A stretch of DNA of 64,000 bases from Kribbella caucasensis. GTDB lineage: Bacteria > Actinomycetota > Actinomycetes > Propionibacteriales > Kribbellaceae. The translations under genes and the position numbers were made by a program. Position 1 is the stretch's first letter; every line of letters starts with the position of its first letter. The stretch lies in contig NZ_SNWQ01000007.1 in the NCBI RefSeq assembly GCF_004361855.1, positions 186,001 to 250,000 of the forward strand, given 5' to 3'. Below, piece after piece: positions 46,014 to 56,298 of the stretch. The notes under the pieces were generated by a model, which was not told the origin of the DNA, ran no database searches, and saw nothing but the letters and a program-made list of their open reading frames with translations.

Positions 46014-47317
46014 CCGCGTACCTGATCACCGGAGCCAAGATCGTGGTCGGCGGTCCTGAATCAGAGCGAGTCGCGGATCTGCTGATCGACAACGGCGAGA
46101 TCGTTGCTGTCGGCACCAACCTCGACACGCCGACCGACGTCGAGACGATCGACGCGAAGGGCCTGATCGCGCTGCCCGGCCTGGTCGACCTGCACACGCA
46201 CCTGCGCGAGCCCGGCCGGGAGGACGCCGAGACCGTCCTGACCGGGACGAAGGCCGCCGCGCTCGGTGGGTTCACCGCCGTGCACGCGATGGCCAACACG
46301 GACCCGGTCGCCGACACGGCCGGTGTGGTCGAGCAGGTCTGGCGGCTGGGCCGCGAGGCCGGGTACGCCGACGTGTACCCGATCGGCGCCGTCACCGTCG
46401 GGCTCAAGGGCACCCAGCTCGCCGAGCTCGGTGCGATGGCCGACTCGGCCGCGCGGGTCCGGGTGTTCTCCGACGACGGCATGTGCGTCTGGGACGCCGC
46501 CCTGATGCGCCGGGCGCTGGAGTACGTGAAGGCCTTCGGCGGCGTGATCGCCCAGCACGCCCAGGAACCGCGGCTCACCCAGGGCGCGCAGATGAACGAG
46601 GGCGAGCTCTCCGGGGTGCTAGGCCTGACCGGATGGCCGAGTGTCGCGGAGGAGTCGATCATTGCCCGCGACATCCTGCTGAACGGTCACGTCGGCTCCA
46701 AGCTGCACATCTGCCACCTGTCCACCAAGGGCTCGGTGGAGATCGTCCGGGCCGCGAAGAAGCGCGGGTTCGAGGTGACCGCCGAGGTCACGCCGCACCA
46801 CCTGCTGCTGACCGAGGACCTGGCGACGTCGTACAACCCGGTCTTCAAGGTGAACCCGCCGCTGCGGACCAAGGCCGACGTCGAGGCGGTCCGGGAAGGT
46901 CTGGCCGACGGCACGATCGACATCGTCGCCACCGACCACGCGCCGCACCCGGTGGAGGACAAGGACTGCGAGTGGAGCGCGGCCGCGTTCGGCATGCTCG
47001 GCCTCGAGACGGCGCTGAGCGTGGTCCAGCACGCGATGATCGACACCGGGCTGATGACCTGGGCGGAGCTCGCCGACCGGATGAGCTACCGCCCGGCCGC
47101 GATCGGCCAGGTCAGCGAGCACGGCCGGCCGCTGGAAGCCGGTGCTCCCGCGAACCTCACCCTGATCGACCCGGCCGCCCGGCGCACCGTCGTACCGGGG
47201 GAGTCGGCGTCGCTGTCGCGGAACACGCCGTTCGACGGGATGGAGCTGCCGGGGCGGGTGGTGGCCACCTTCCTGCGCGGCGAGCCGACCGTGCTCGACG
47301 GAAAGCCGGCCCGGTGA
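46010..47317 (+). CDS. pyrC: Dihydroorotase
   Basis: This 435-residue type I dihydroorotase closes carbamoyl aspartate to dihydroorotate. Metal-binding [12 protein letters not shown] is complete (His-x-His and the substrate Arg). HICHLSTKG and [12 protein letters not shown] provide further metal ligands, and [10 protein letters not shown] carries the catalytic Asp. It is coupled by overlaps to pyrB and to the following membrane protein gene. Confidence 0.97.
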
Positions 47318-47805
47318 AGGCGTTCCTCGGAATCCTCGGCACCGTGCTGGTCATCGGGCTCGCCTACGTCGGCATGTACCGGGGCTGGAAGAACCGCCAG
47401 ACCAGGCAGTCGGATCTCGCGCCCCTGCCGTCTGTCCCAGCTGCACCCGACGGTGCCAAGACGGAGGGCATGTACGTCGCGACTACAACGGCCGGCGACT
47501 GGATGGACCGGATCGCGGTGCACGAGCTCGGCGTCCGCAGTACGGCTGATTTGGCCGTCAGCGAAGCCGGACTGGTCTTCCACCGGCAGGGCGCTTCGGA
47601 CGTGTTCATCCCCGCGGACCACCTGACCGGTGTCCGGACCGACCGTGGCATCGCAGGCAAGGTGACCGCCGAGGCGTCCGGCCTGATCGTGGTCAGCTGG
47701 ACCCACGACGGCCGCGAGTTCGACACCGGCTTCCGCCCACGCCACAAGGCCGACACCGCCGGTTTGACCGAATCCATCTCCACCCTGATCGGAGCCGAGC
47801 AATGA
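47314..47805 (+). CDS. Membrane protein of the pyr operon (PH-like domain)
   Basis: This 163-residue protein has one N-terminal membrane helix ([19 protein letters not shown]) and a cytoplasmic beta-rich domain ([34 protein letters not shown]). The same position between pyrC and carA is occupied by a similar protein (Rv1382 type) in mycobacteria and other actinobacteria. Its role is unknown; conserved placement suggests a link to pyrimidine or carbamoyl-phosphate synthesis at the membrane. GTGA and ATGA overlaps join it to pyrC and carA. Confidence 0.8.
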   Translation: MKAFLGILGTVLVIGLAYVGMYRGWKNRQTRQSDLAPLPSVPAAPDGAKTEGMYVATTTAGDWMDRIAVHELGVRSTADLAVSEAGLVFHRQGASDVFIPADHLTGVRTDRGIAGKVTAEASGLIVVSWTHDGREFDTGFRPRHKADTAGLTESISTLIGAEQ

Positions 47806-48920
47806 GCCAGGCCGCACTGCTGGTCCTCGAGGACGGCCGCGCCTTCGCCGGTAACTCGTACGGGGCGACCGGCGAGACGTTCGGCGAGGCGGTGTTCACC
47901 ACCGGGATGACCGGTTACCAGGAGACCCTCACCGATCCGTCGTACCACCGGCAGATCGTCACCCAGACCGCGCCGCACATCGGCAACACCGGGGTCAACG
48001 ACGAGGACGACGAGTCGCAGCGGATCTGGGTCGCCGGGTACGTCGTCCGCGACCCGGCCCGGGTGCCGTCGAACTGGCGGGCCAAGCGCTCCCTCGACGA
48101 GCAGCTCCGGGGGCAGGGCATCGTCGGGATCTCCGGGATCGACACCCGCGCGCTGACCCGGCACCTGCGCGAGCGCGGCGCGATGCGAGCCGGCATCTCC
48201 ACCGAGATCCTCGACCCCGCCGTCCTGCTGGAGAAGGTGTTGCAGCAACCGCCGATGGCCGGCTCTGATCTGGCCGGCGAGGTAACCGCCCCCGAGGCGT
48301 ATGTCGTACCGGCTGAGGGTGAGAAGCGTTTCACCGTGGTGGCGCTCGACCTCGGGATCAAGTCGATGACGCCGAAGCGGATGGCCGAGCGCGGCATCGA
48401 GGTACACGTGCTGCCGGCCACGGCGACGCTCGAGCAGATCCTCGAGCGCAACCCCGACGGCATCTTCATGAGCAACGGCCCGGGCGACCCGGAGACCACC
48501 GAGCACCCGACCAACCTGCTCAAACAGCTCCTCGAGCGGAACCTGCCGTACTTCGGGATCTGCTTCGGTAACCAGGTCTTCGGCCGGGCACTCGGACTCG
48601 GCACCTTCAAGCTGAAGTACGGGCATCGCGGAATCAACCAGCCGGTGCTCGACCGGGCCACCGGCAAGGTCGAGATCACCGCGCAGAACCACGGCTTCGC
48701 TGTGGACACCCCGATCGACGAGACCGTGGAGACGCCGTACGGGACGGCCGACGTCAGTCACGTCTCGCTCAACGACAACGTGGTCGAAGGGCTCCGGCTG
48801 ACCGGGAAGGACGGCAAGGTGCTCGCCTTCTCGGTTCAGTACCACCCCGAGGCGGCCGCGGGTCCGCACGACTCGGCATATCTGTTCGACCGCTTCGTAG
48901 AGCTGATGGAGAACCGCTGA
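47802..48920 (+). CDS. carA: Carbamoyl-phosphate synthase small (glutaminase) subunit
   Basis: This 372-residue protein has an N-terminal CPSase-specific domain ([22 protein letters not shown]) and a C-terminal class I glutaminase. That domain has the nucleophile in [16 protein letters not shown] and the His/Glu pair in [14 protein letters not shown]. It feeds ammonia to CarB. The Leu usually found in the GICLG nucleophile turn is replaced by Phe. It overlaps carB by one base (TGATG). Confidence 0.97.
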   Translation: MSQAALLVLEDGRAFAGNSYGATGETFGEAVFTTGMTGYQETLTDPSYHRQIVTQTAPHIGNTGVNDEDDESQRIWVAGYVVRDPARVPSNWRAKRSLDEQLRGQGIVGISGIDTRALTRHLRERGAMRAGISTEILDPAVLLEKVLQQPPMAGSDLAGEVTAPEAYVVPAEGEKRFTVVALDLGIKSMTPKRMAERGIEVHVLPATATLEQILERNPDGIFMSNGPGDPETTEHPTNLLKQLLERNLPYFGICFGNQVFGRALGLGTFKLKYGHRGINQPVLDRATGKVEITAQNHGFAVDTPIDETVETPYGTADVSHVSLNDNVVEGLRLTGKDGKVLAFSVQYHPEAAAGPHDSAYLFDRFVELMENR

Positions 48921-51900
48921 TGCCCCGCCGTACAGATATCGAATCGGTGCTGGTGATCGGCTCCGGCCCGATCGTGATCGGCCAGGCCTGCGAGTTCGAC
49001 TACTCCGGGACCCAGGCCTGCCGGGTGCTCAAGGAGGAGGGCTTCCGGGTCGTCCTGGTGAACTCCAACCCGGCCACGATCATGACCGACCCGGAGTTCG
49101 CCGACGCGACGTACGTCGAGCCGATCACGCCGGAGTTCGTCGAGAAGGTGATCGAGAAGGAGCGCCCGAACGTCCTGCTCGCCACCCTCGGCGGCCAGAC
49201 CGCGCTGAACGCGGCGATCGCGCTGCACGAGAACGGCGTGCTGGACAAGTACGGCGTCGAGCTGATCGGCGCGTCCGTGGACGCGATCCAGCGCGGCGAG
49301 AACCGCGAGTCGTTCAAGCAGATCGTCGAGAAGCTGGGCGCGTCGGTCGCCCGCTCGGTGATCTGCCACTCGCTGGACGACGTCCTCAGCGCCGCGGCCG
49401 AGCTCGGCTACCCGCTGGTCGTGCGGCCCTCGTTCACGATGGGCGGCGTCGGCTCCGGGATGGCGTACGACGAACCCGATCTGACCCGGATCGCCGGTGC
49501 GGGGCTCGCGGCCAGCCCGACGACGGAGGTGCTGATCGAGGAGTCCATCGTCGGCTGGAAGGAGTACGAGCTGGAGGTGATGCGCGACAAGGCGGACAAC
49601 GTCGTGATCATCTGCTCGATCGAGAACGTCGACCCGATGGGCGTGCACACCGGCGACTCGGTCACGGTCGCGCCGGCGATGACGCTGACCGACCGGGAGT
49701 ACCAGGTGATGCGGGACCTGGCCATCGGCATCATCCGCGAGGTCGGGGTGGACACCGGCGGTTGCAACATCCAGTTCGCGGTGGACCCGGCGGACGGCCG
49801 GCTGATCGTGATCGAGATGAATCCGCGGGTGTCCCGGTCGTCCGCGCTGGCGTCGAAGGCGACCGGCTTCCCGATCGCCAAGATCGCCGCCAAGGTCGCG
49901 ATCGGCTACACCCTGGACGAGATCCCGAACGACATCACCAAGCAGACCCCGGCCAGCTTCGAGCCGACGCTGGACTACGTGGTGGTGAAGGTGCCGCGGT
50001 TCGCGTTCGAGAAGTTCCCGGCCGCGGACGCGACGCTGACCACGCACATGAAGAGCGTCGGCGAGGCGATGGCGATCGGCCGGAACTACACCGAGGCGCT
50101 GCAGAAGGCGCTCCGCTCGCTGGAGAAGCCGGAGGCCCGGTTCTCCTGGGCCGGCTCGCCCGCATCCGACCTCGGACCGTTGCTAGAGGCAATCAAGACG
50201 CCGCACGACGGCCGGTTGCGCACCATCATGGACGCGATCCGGGCGGGCGCGACACCGGAGCAGATCTTCGACAACACCAAGATCGACCCGTGGTTCGTGG
50301 ACCAGCTCTACCTGATCCACGAGACCGCGCTGCAGGTCGCGGCCGCGCCCCGGCTGACCCCGGAGATCATCCGGCTGGCCAAGCGGCACGGGTTCTCCGA
50401 CCTGCAGCTGGCCGAGATCCGCGATCTCACCGAGGACGTCGTCCGCGGGGTCCGGCAGGCGCTCGGGATCCGGCCGGTCTACAAGACGGTCGACACCTGT
50501 GCGGCCGAGTTCGCCGCCGAGACGCCGTACCACTACTCGTCGTACGACGAGGAGACAGAAGTCGCACCCCGCGAGACCCCGGCCGTGCTCATCCTCGGCT
50601 CCGGGCCGAACCGGATCGGGCAGGGGATCGAGTTCGACTACTCCTGCGTGCACGCGTCGATGGCGCTGCGCGAGGCCGGGTACTGCACCGTGATGGTGAA
50701 CTGCAACCCGGAGACGGTCTCCACCGACTACGACACCTCGGACCGGCTCTACTTCGAGCCGCTCACCTGCGAGGACGTGCTGGAGATCGTGTACGCCGAG
50801 TTGCAGGCGGGCCCGGTCGCCGGAGTGATCGTGCAACTCGGCGGCCAGACTCCGCTCGGACTGGCACAACGCCTCGCGGACGCGGGTGTGCCGATCGTCG
50901 GGACGTCGCCGGCGGCCATCCATCTGGCCGAGGAGCGGGGCGCGTTCGGCAAGGTGCTCGCCGACGCAGGCCTGCCCGCCCCCAAGCACGGTACGGCGCT
51001 GTCCGCCGACGACGCTCAGCGGATCGCTGAGGAGATCGGCTTCCCGGTACTGGTGCGGCCGTCGTACGTGCTGGGTGGTCGCGGGATGGAGATCGTCTAC
51101 AGCTCGGCCGAACTCGACGCGGCGCTGGAGCGGCTCGGCGGTGGTGCGGCGTTCGAGCATCCGGTGCTGATCGACCGGTTCCTCGACGACGCGGTCGAGA
51201 TCGACGTGGACGGGCTGTTCGACGGTGACGAGCTCTTCCTCGGCGGCGTGATGGAGCACATCGAGGAGGCCGGCGTGCACTCGGGCGACTCGTCCTGCGC
51301 GCTGCCGCCGATCACGCTCGGGAACGCCGACATCGAGAAGATCCGGAGTTCGACCGAGGCGATCGCCCGCGGCGTCGGCGTACGCGGCCTGCTGAACGTG
51401 CAGTACGCGCTCGCCGGGGATGTTCTCTACGTACTGGAGGCGAACCCGCGGGCGTCCCGGACGGTGCCGTTCGTCTCGAAGGCGACGGCGACACCGCTGG
51501 CGAAGGCGGCCGCCCGGGTCATGCTCGGCGCGACGATCGCGGAGCTGCGGTCCGAGGGACTGTTGCCGGCCGAAGGCGACGGGGGCACGCTGCCGACCTC
51601 GACGCCGATCGCGGTGAAGGAGGCCGTGATGCCGTTCAACCGGTTCCGGACCATCGACGGCTCGTCCGTCGACACGGTGCTCGGGCCGGAGATGCGCTCG
51701 ACCGGTGAGGTGATGGGGATCGACGACACCTTCGGGACGGCGTTCGCCAAGTCCCAGGCCGGGGCGTCGCAGCCGTTGCCGGCGTTCGGCAAGGTGTTCG
51801 TGTCGGTGGCCAACCGAGACAAGCGGCACATGATCTTCCCGGTCAAGCGGCTGGCCGATCTCGGTTTCAAGATCTACGCGACCGAAGGCACCGCCGACGT

Positions 51901-52222
51901 ACTGCGGCGCAACGGGGTCGAGGCGGTCACGGTTCGCAAGAGCAGCCAGGGAATGGGGCCGAACGGTGAACCGACGATCGTCCAGATGGTCCAGGACGGC
52001 GAGCTGAACCTGATCGTCAACACCCCGATCGGGATCACCAAGGACGGTTCGCCACGGCTCGACGGCTACGAGATCCGGAGTGCGGCGGTGGCCCGGAACA
52101 TCCCGTGCATCACGACGGTGCAGGGGCTGGCGGCCGCCGTACAGGGCATCGAGGCTCGGCAGGCCGGTGACATCGGCGTGCGGTCCCTGCAGGACTGGGT
52201 CTCCCGGATCCGCGGTGTATAG
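48920..52222 (+). CDS. carB: Carbamoyl-phosphate synthase large subunit
   Basis: This 1100-residue protein has two homologous ATP-grasp halves (the first starting [21 protein letters not shown], the second [20 protein letters not shown]) and the C-terminal MGS-like allosteric domain ([16 protein letters not shown]). It makes carbamoyl phosphate for both pyrimidines and arginine. Length matches the family. The start lies in the carA stop; pyrD begins inside its last 8 bases. Confidence 0.98.
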   Translation: MPRRTDIESVLVIGSGPIVIGQACEFDYSGTQACRVLKEEGFRVVLVNSNPATIMTDPEFADATYVEPITPEFVEKVIEKERPNVLLATLGGQTALNAAIALHENGVLDKYGVELIGASVDAIQRGENRESFKQIVEKLGASVARSVICHSLDDVLSAAAELGYPLVVRPSFTMGGVGSGMAYDEPDLTRIAGAGLAASPTTEVLIEESIVGWKEYELEVMRDKADNVVIICSIENVDPMGVHTGDSVTVAPAMTLTDREYQVMRDLAIGIIREVGVDTGGCNIQFAVDPADGRLIVIEMNPRVSRSSALASKATGFPIAKIAAKVAIGYTLDEIPNDITKQTPASFEPTLDYVVVKVPRFAFEKFPAADATLTTHMKSVGEAMAIGRNYTEALQKALRSLEKPEARFSWAGSPASDLGPLLEAIKTPHDGRLRTIMDAIRAGATPEQIFDNTKIDPWFVDQLYLIHETALQVAAAPRLTPEIIRLAKRHGFSDLQLAEIRDLTEDVVRGVRQALGIRPVYKTVDTCAAEFAAETPYHYSSYDEETEVAPRETPAVLILGSGPNRIGQGIEFDYSCVHASMALREAGYCTVMVNCNPETVSTDYDTSDRLYFEPLTCEDVLEIVYAELQAGPVAGVIVQLGGQTPLGLAQRLADAGVPIVGTSPAAIHLAEERGAFGKVLADAGLPAPKHGTALSADDAQRIAEEIGFPVLVRPSYVLGGRGMEIVYSSAELDAALERLGGGAAFEHPVLIDRFLDDAVEIDVDGLFDGDELFLGGVMEHIEEAGVHSGDSSCALPPITLGNADIEKIRSSTEAIARGVGVRGLLNVQYALAGDVLYVLEANPRASRTVPFVSKATATPLAKAAARVMLGATIAELRSEGLLPAEGDGGTLPTSTPIAVKEAVMPFNRFRTIDGSSVDTVLGPEMRSTGEVMGIDDTFGTAFAKSQAGASQPLPAFGKVFVSVANRDKRHMIFPVKRLADLGFKIYATEGTADVLRRNGVEAVTVRKSSQGMGPNGEPTIVQMVQDGELNLIVNTPIGITKDGSPRLDGYEIRSAAVARNIPCITTVQGLAAAVQGIEARQAGDIGVRSLQDWVSRIRGV

Positions 52223-53270
52223 GCGACTGGTCCGGCCGGTCCTGTACCGGCTGGGGAAGGGTGACGCGGAGGTCGCGCACGAGCAGACCTTGTCCGGGTT
52301 GCGGCGGCTGGGCCGTGTGCCGGGCGCGGTGAGTGCGCTGTCGCGGTCGTACGGCGCGGCCGGGCTCGAGCGGACCGTGTTCGGGATCCGGTTCCCGGGG
52401 CCGGTCGGGTTGGCTGCCGGGATGGACAAGAACGGGATCGCGCTGCCGGCCTGGCGGGCGCTCGGGTTCGGCTTCGTCGAGGTCGGCACGGTGACCGCGC
52501 ACCCGCAACCGGGGAACGAGAAACCGCGGCTGTTCCGGCTGGTCGAGAGCGAGGCCGTGATCAACCGGATGGGGTTCAACAACCTCGGTTCGGCGGCGCT
52601 CGCATCCCGGCTTGAAGGTTATGGTCCGCTGGGCTATCCACTGGGTATCTCGATCGGGAAGTCGAAGGTGACGCCGCTCGAGGACGCGGTGGAGGACTAT
52701 GTGACCTCGCTGCGACGGCTCTACCGCTTCGGTGACTACTTCGCGGTGAACGTGAGTTCGCCGAACACGCCGGGGCTGCGGTCGCTGCAGGATGCCGGTC
52801 AGTTGCGCGAACTGCTGACCGCGTTGCACGCCGAGGCGGTCGGGCTGAGCTCGGGTGGTCGCGACGCCAAGCCGATCCTGGTGAAGATCGCGCCGGATCT
52901 GACCGAGCAGGCGATCGACGAACTGCTCGGGGTCTGCACGGACGTCGGGGTGGCCGGGATCATCGCCACGAACACGACCATCGGCCGGTCCGGGCTGGCC
53001 GCGTCCGACGTCCCACTGGCCGCGGAGGCGGGTGGGTTGTCGGGGCGGCCGTTGACGGAGATCTCGGCCAAGACGGTCGCGCACATCCACGCGGAAACCG
53101 GGGGAGCGCTCCCGATCATCGGTGTCGGCGGCATCCTCGAACCCTCCGACGCGACTCGCCTATTCGATGCCGGGGCGAGTCTCGTCCAGGTGTACACCGG
53201 CCTGATCTATCGGGGGCCGGGACTGATCCGCCGGATCAACCGGTCCTTGGCTGAGGGGAATTTGCCATGA
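52215..53270 (+). CDS. pyrD: Dihydroorotate dehydrogenase (quinone), class 2
   Basis: This 351-residue membrane-associated flavoenzyme oxidises dihydroorotate with quinone. The N-terminal class 2 extension ([26 protein letters not shown]) precedes the barrel. [33 protein letters not shown] (with the catalytic Ser region) and IGVGGI mark substrate and FMN sites. GTG 52215 overlaps the carB end by 8 nt, and the longer frame upstream is only the shadow of carB. The stop overlaps pyrF (ATGA). Confidence 0.95.
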   Translation: MYRRLVRPVLYRLGKGDAEVAHEQTLSGLRRLGRVPGAVSALSRSYGAAGLERTVFGIRFPGPVGLAAGMDKNGIALPAWRALGFGFVEVGTVTAHPQPGNEKPRLFRLVESEAVINRMGFNNLGSAALASRLEGYGPLGYPLGISIGKSKVTPLEDAVEDYVTSLRRLYRFGDYFAVNVSSPNTPGLRSLQDAGQLRELLTALHAEAVGLSSGGRDAKPILVKIAPDLTEQAIDELLGVCTDVGVAGIIATNTTIGRSGLAASDVPLAAEAGGLSGRPLTEISAKTVAHIHAETGGALPIIGVGGILEPSDATRLFDAGASLVQVYTGLIYRGPGLIRRINRSLAEGNLP

Positions 53271-54103
53271 GCAACCAACCGTTCGGGGTGCGGCTCCGGG
53301 CCACGATGGACTCGCGCGGACCGCTGTGCGTGGGGATCGATCCGCACGCGCACCTGCTGGATTCGTGGGGCCTGCCGGACACCGCGGAGGGCCTGGCGTC
53401 GTTCACGTACGGCGTGGTGGACGCGCTGGCCGATCGGGTCGCGGTGTTCAAGCCGCAGTCGGCCTTCTTCGAGCGATTCGGGTCGGCCGGGATCGCGGTG
53501 CTCGAGCAGGCGACGATCCGGCTGCGGGAGGCGGGAGCCCTGGTCATCATCGACGCGAAGCGCGGTGACATCGGTTCGACCATGGCCGGGTACGCGTCGG
53601 CGTACCTGGCGGAGAAGGGGCCGCTGGCGTGTGACGCGTTGACGGTCAGCCCCTATCTGGGATTCGGCTCGCTGCAGCCGGCGATCGACGAGGCGCGGGC
53701 GGCCGGTGCCGGGCTGTTCGTGCTCGCGCTGACCTCGAACCCGGAGGGACCGCAGTTCCAGTCCGCCCGTACCGCGGCCGGGCCGACCGTGGCAGGCGCG
53801 GTGCTGGACGGACTGCGCGAGCTCAACGCGGACGCTGACGATCTCGGGTCGTTCGGGGCCGTGGTCGGTGCGACGATCGCTTCGACGGACGAGAACCTGG
53901 ACATCCGCGGGCCGTTGCTCGCTCCGGGACTTGGTGCGCAAGGTGGTACGGCTGAGGGGCTCGCCGCGGTGTTCGGGTCGGCGGTGCGGAACGTCGTACC
54001 GTCCAGCTCCCGGGAGATCCTTGGTGCCGGGCCGTCGGCGGTCGCGCTGCAGGATGCGGCCGACCGCGCCAACGACGCCTTCCGGGCGGTACTCGGCTAC
54101 TGA
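53267..54103 (+). CDS. pyrF: Orotidine 5'-phosphate decarboxylase (type 2)
   Basis: This 278-residue enzyme makes UMP from [11 protein letters not shown] and [13 protein letters not shown], with the Asp-Lys-x2-Asp-type active block [14 protein letters not shown], identify the longer type 2 subfamily common in actinobacteria. It closes the pyrimidine operon. The gap to the next gene is 17 bp, with no obvious terminator. Confidence 0.95.
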   Translation: MSNQPFGVRLRATMDSRGPLCVGIDPHAHLLDSWGLPDTAEGLASFTYGVVDALADRVAVFKPQSAFFERFGSAGIAVLEQATIRLREAGALVIIDAKRGDIGSTMAGYASAYLAEKGPLACDALTVSPYLGFGSLQPAIDEARAAGAGLFVLALTSNPEGPQFQSARTAAGPTVAGAVLDGLRELNADADDLGSFGAVVGATIASTDENLDIRGPLLAPGLGAQGGTAEGLAAVFGSAVRNVVPSSSREILGAGPSAVALQDAADRANDAFRAVLGY

Positions 54104-54120
54104 CTGACGACTGGGGGAGC

Positions 54121-55134
54121 ATGTCCGGTTTTGTTTCCGGCCTGGAACTGAGCAGGCGGTTCTACACCGAGGCGGTCCGGCCCGTGCTGGAGGCGTCGTA
54201 CCCCGGTCTGCCGTACAGCGCGGCGTTGCTCGGCCGGGGGTCGGAGGTGCTGGGGTTCGACGACGAGATGTCCGGCGACCACAACTGGGAGCCGCGCGTT
54301 CTGCTGTTCCTGCGCAAGGAGGATCAGACCCGTCACGGTGACGCGATGGCCGACGTCCTGCGCCGGGAGGTGCCGGACCGGTTCGCCGATCGTCAGACCG
54401 AGTACGGGATCCACACGATCCGTGGGTTCCTGCTCGAACAGCTGGACTTCGACATCGAGGGTGAGATCACACCGCGGGACTGGTTCACCTTCCCGGAGCA
54501 GAACCTGCGGATGATCACCGCCGGCGCGGTCTTTCACGACGAGATCGGCCTGCAAAGCGTCCGGGACAGGTTCGCCTACTATCCGCGGGATGTCTGGCTC
54601 TATCTGATGATCGCGGCGTGGTGGCGCGTGCATCCGGAGATCAATCTGGTCGGCCGCACCGGTTTCGTCGGCGACGAACTCGGGTCGGAGCTGATCGGAT
54701 CGCAGCTCGTACAGGACCTGATGCGGTTGTGCTTCCTGATGGAGCGGCAGTACGCGCCGTTCTCGAAGTGGTTCGGTACGGCGTTCTCCCGGCTGTCCTG
54801 CGGGGCGGAACTGGTGCCGATCCTGCGGGCGGTGCAGCGGGCCGAGTCGTGGCTCGAGCGCGAGGAGGCGTTGATGGCGGCGTACGAGGCGGTGGCGGCC
54901 ATCCACAACGGCTTGGGGATCACGCCGCCGGTGGCGACCGAGGTGGAGCAGATGTGGGGCCGGCCGTTCAAGGTTCTCTGGGGAGACTTCCCCGGTGCGC
55001 TCGCGGCCCAGATCCAGGACCCGGTGGTGCAGCGCATCGCCGAGCGCTGGCCGATCGGAGGCATCGACCAGATCAGGAACGTGTTGTGGGCTGCCCGTGA
55101 TCGCCGGCAGCTGATCGCCCTGTTCGACCAGTAG
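54121..55134 (+). CDS. DUF4037 nucleotidyltransferase-like protein
   Basis: This 337-residue protein carries a nucleotidyltransferase-like start: LPYSAALLGRGSEVLGFDDEMSGDHNW, where G-x-GS and the acidic D-D-x3-D resemble the NTase hG[GS]...DhD pattern. This is typical of DUF4037. The C-terminal part is all-helical (for example ERQYAPFSKWFGTAFSRL). Members resemble aminoglycoside nucleotidyltransferases, but no activity is established. It follows pyrF by 17 bp and may be cotranscribed with the pyr operon, which is unusual for that operon. Confidence 0.75.
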   Translation: MSGFVSGLELSRRFYTEAVRPVLEASYPGLPYSAALLGRGSEVLGFDDEMSGDHNWEPRVLLFLRKEDQTRHGDAMADVLRREVPDRFADRQTEYGIHTIRGFLLEQLDFDIEGEITPRDWFTFPEQNLRMITAGAVFHDEIGLQSVRDRFAYYPRDVWLYLMIAAWWRVHPEINLVGRTGFVGDELGSELIGSQLVQDLMRLCFLMERQYAPFSKWFGTAFSRLSCGAELVPILRAVQRAESWLEREEALMAAYEAVAAIHNGLGITPPVATEVEQMWGRPFKVLWGDFPGALAAQIQDPVVQRIAERWPIGGIDQIRNVLWAARDRRQLIALFDQ

Positions 55135-55316
55135 GGCCTACTGAACCGGTTACTTGCCGTGGGCAACCCTAGCGACGTGAAGGGTCACGGGCTGGTTCCA
55201 CTGTGTTGGTGCGATGTTGTTCACGGCGTGGTGGACCGACTGGTGACCCTGTGGTTCGCCAAGGTTGCCTGCAGACGGGGAGCAACGGCCTTCCCGCATG
55301 CACAGTTAGGAACGGA

Positions 55317-55682
55317 ATGCGTAAGGTTGCGGCCCTCGCGGCGGTATTGACCATCGGCGTCGGAACTCTGACAGCTTGCTCGGGCGGCGACTACTGCGGT
55401 GAGCTGAAGGCCTACTCCGAGGCGTCCAAGAACCTCGACATCAAGGACACCGAGAAGCTGGACAAGATGATCGGCGAGGCGAAGAAGGTGTCCAAGTCGG
55501 CGCCGGACGACCTGAAGGACGACTGGAAGACGCTGCTGGACTACGCCGAGAAGGCGCTCGACGCCAAGGGCGACCAGGCCAAGCTGGTCGAGCTCAGCAA
55601 GAACGACGGCGAGAAGGTCGGCAAGGCCTCCGAGGCGATCGCCAAGCAGGCGAAGGACACCTGCAAGATCGACCTCGAGTGA
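55317..55682 (+). CDS. Small lipoprotein, paralogue A
   Basis: This 121-residue protein has a lipoprotein signal peptide with lipobox LTAC (Cys21). The mature part is a charged helical domain beginning DYCGELKAYSEASKN, containing SAPDDLKDDW and AEKALDAKGD, and ending DTCKIDLE. A second cysteine pair (YC near the start, TCK at the end) could form a disulfide. I recognise no family. The next gene is a clear paralogue. TAGGAACGGA lies before ATG 55317, and a strong hairpin follows the gene. Confidence 0.65.
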   Translation: MRKVAALAAVLTIGVGTLTACSGGDYCGELKAYSEASKNLDIKDTEKLDKMIGEAKKVSKSAPDDLKDDWKTLLDYAEKALDAKGDQAKLVELSKNDGEKVGKASEAIAKQAKDTCKIDLE

Positions 55683-55688
55683 TTCGGT

Positions 55689-55720
55689 GCCGGCGGCGGG
55701 CAGCCCAGCCCGCCGCCGGC
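55689..55720 (+). terminator. Hairpin terminator after lipoprotein A
   Basis: A perfect 13-bp GC-rich stem (55689-55701 with 55708-55720) has a 6-base loop and begins 6 bases after the stop codon. It separates the two paralogous lipoprotein genes. Confidence 0.75.
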
Positions 55721-55793
55721 CCCATTTCGGTTGGTTGATGACAACCGGTAGCGTCGGGGCTTACACCCCCGAGGACTCCCCGAGGATGATTTG

Positions 55794-56165
55794 ATGCGCA
55801 GAGCAGTGATGACCGCGACCTTTCTCGCCGCGGCCGCCGGCCTGACCGCTTGTACCGACGAGCAGGCGTACTGTGTCGATCTCGCCGGGTACGCCGCGTC
55901 CGCGGTCGGCGTCGATGCGCAGAACCCGGCCGACTACACCAAGATCCTGGCGGACGCGAAGAAGCTCCAGGAGAGCGCACCGGCCGAGGTGAAGGACGAC
56001 TGGGGCACGGTCGTGTCGTTCGCCGAGAAGGCGCAGAAGGCGGGCAGCGATCGGGTCGAGCTGGCCCGGCTGAGCAAGGAGACCGGCACGGTCACCGCGG
56101 CGTACAAGAACATCGCGACGCATGCGAAGGACTCCTGCAAGGTGGATGTGCCCGCGCTGAACTGA
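55794..56165 (+). CDS. Small lipoprotein, paralogue B
   Basis: This 123-residue protein has lipobox LTAC (Cys20) and the same plan as the gene before it: YCVDLAGYAAS near the start, SAPAEVKDDWGTVVSFAEKAQK in the middle and AKDSCKVDVPALN at the end. The shared framework (YC, SAP-KDDW-AEKA, CK-D) shows tandem duplication followed by strong divergence. Function is unknown; a cell-envelope role is likely from lipidation. The ATG is preferred to a TTG one codon earlier. Confidence 0.65.
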   Translation: MRRAVMTATFLAAAAGLTACTDEQAYCVDLAGYAASAVGVDAQNPADYTKILADAKKLQESAPAEVKDDWGTVVSFAEKAQKAGSDRVELARLSKETGTVTAAYKNIATHAKDSCKVDVPALN

Positions 56166-56298
56166 GAGTTCAACAACTGGCCATCTCCTGGGCCATCCCC
56201 GAGCCGTTCGCCGGTGTTAACTTCAGCGCCGGGGGGACGGCACGACACCGGTCTGGCTGTCCTGGGTTGGGAATCACTCAGATGCCAGGGGGGCCTCG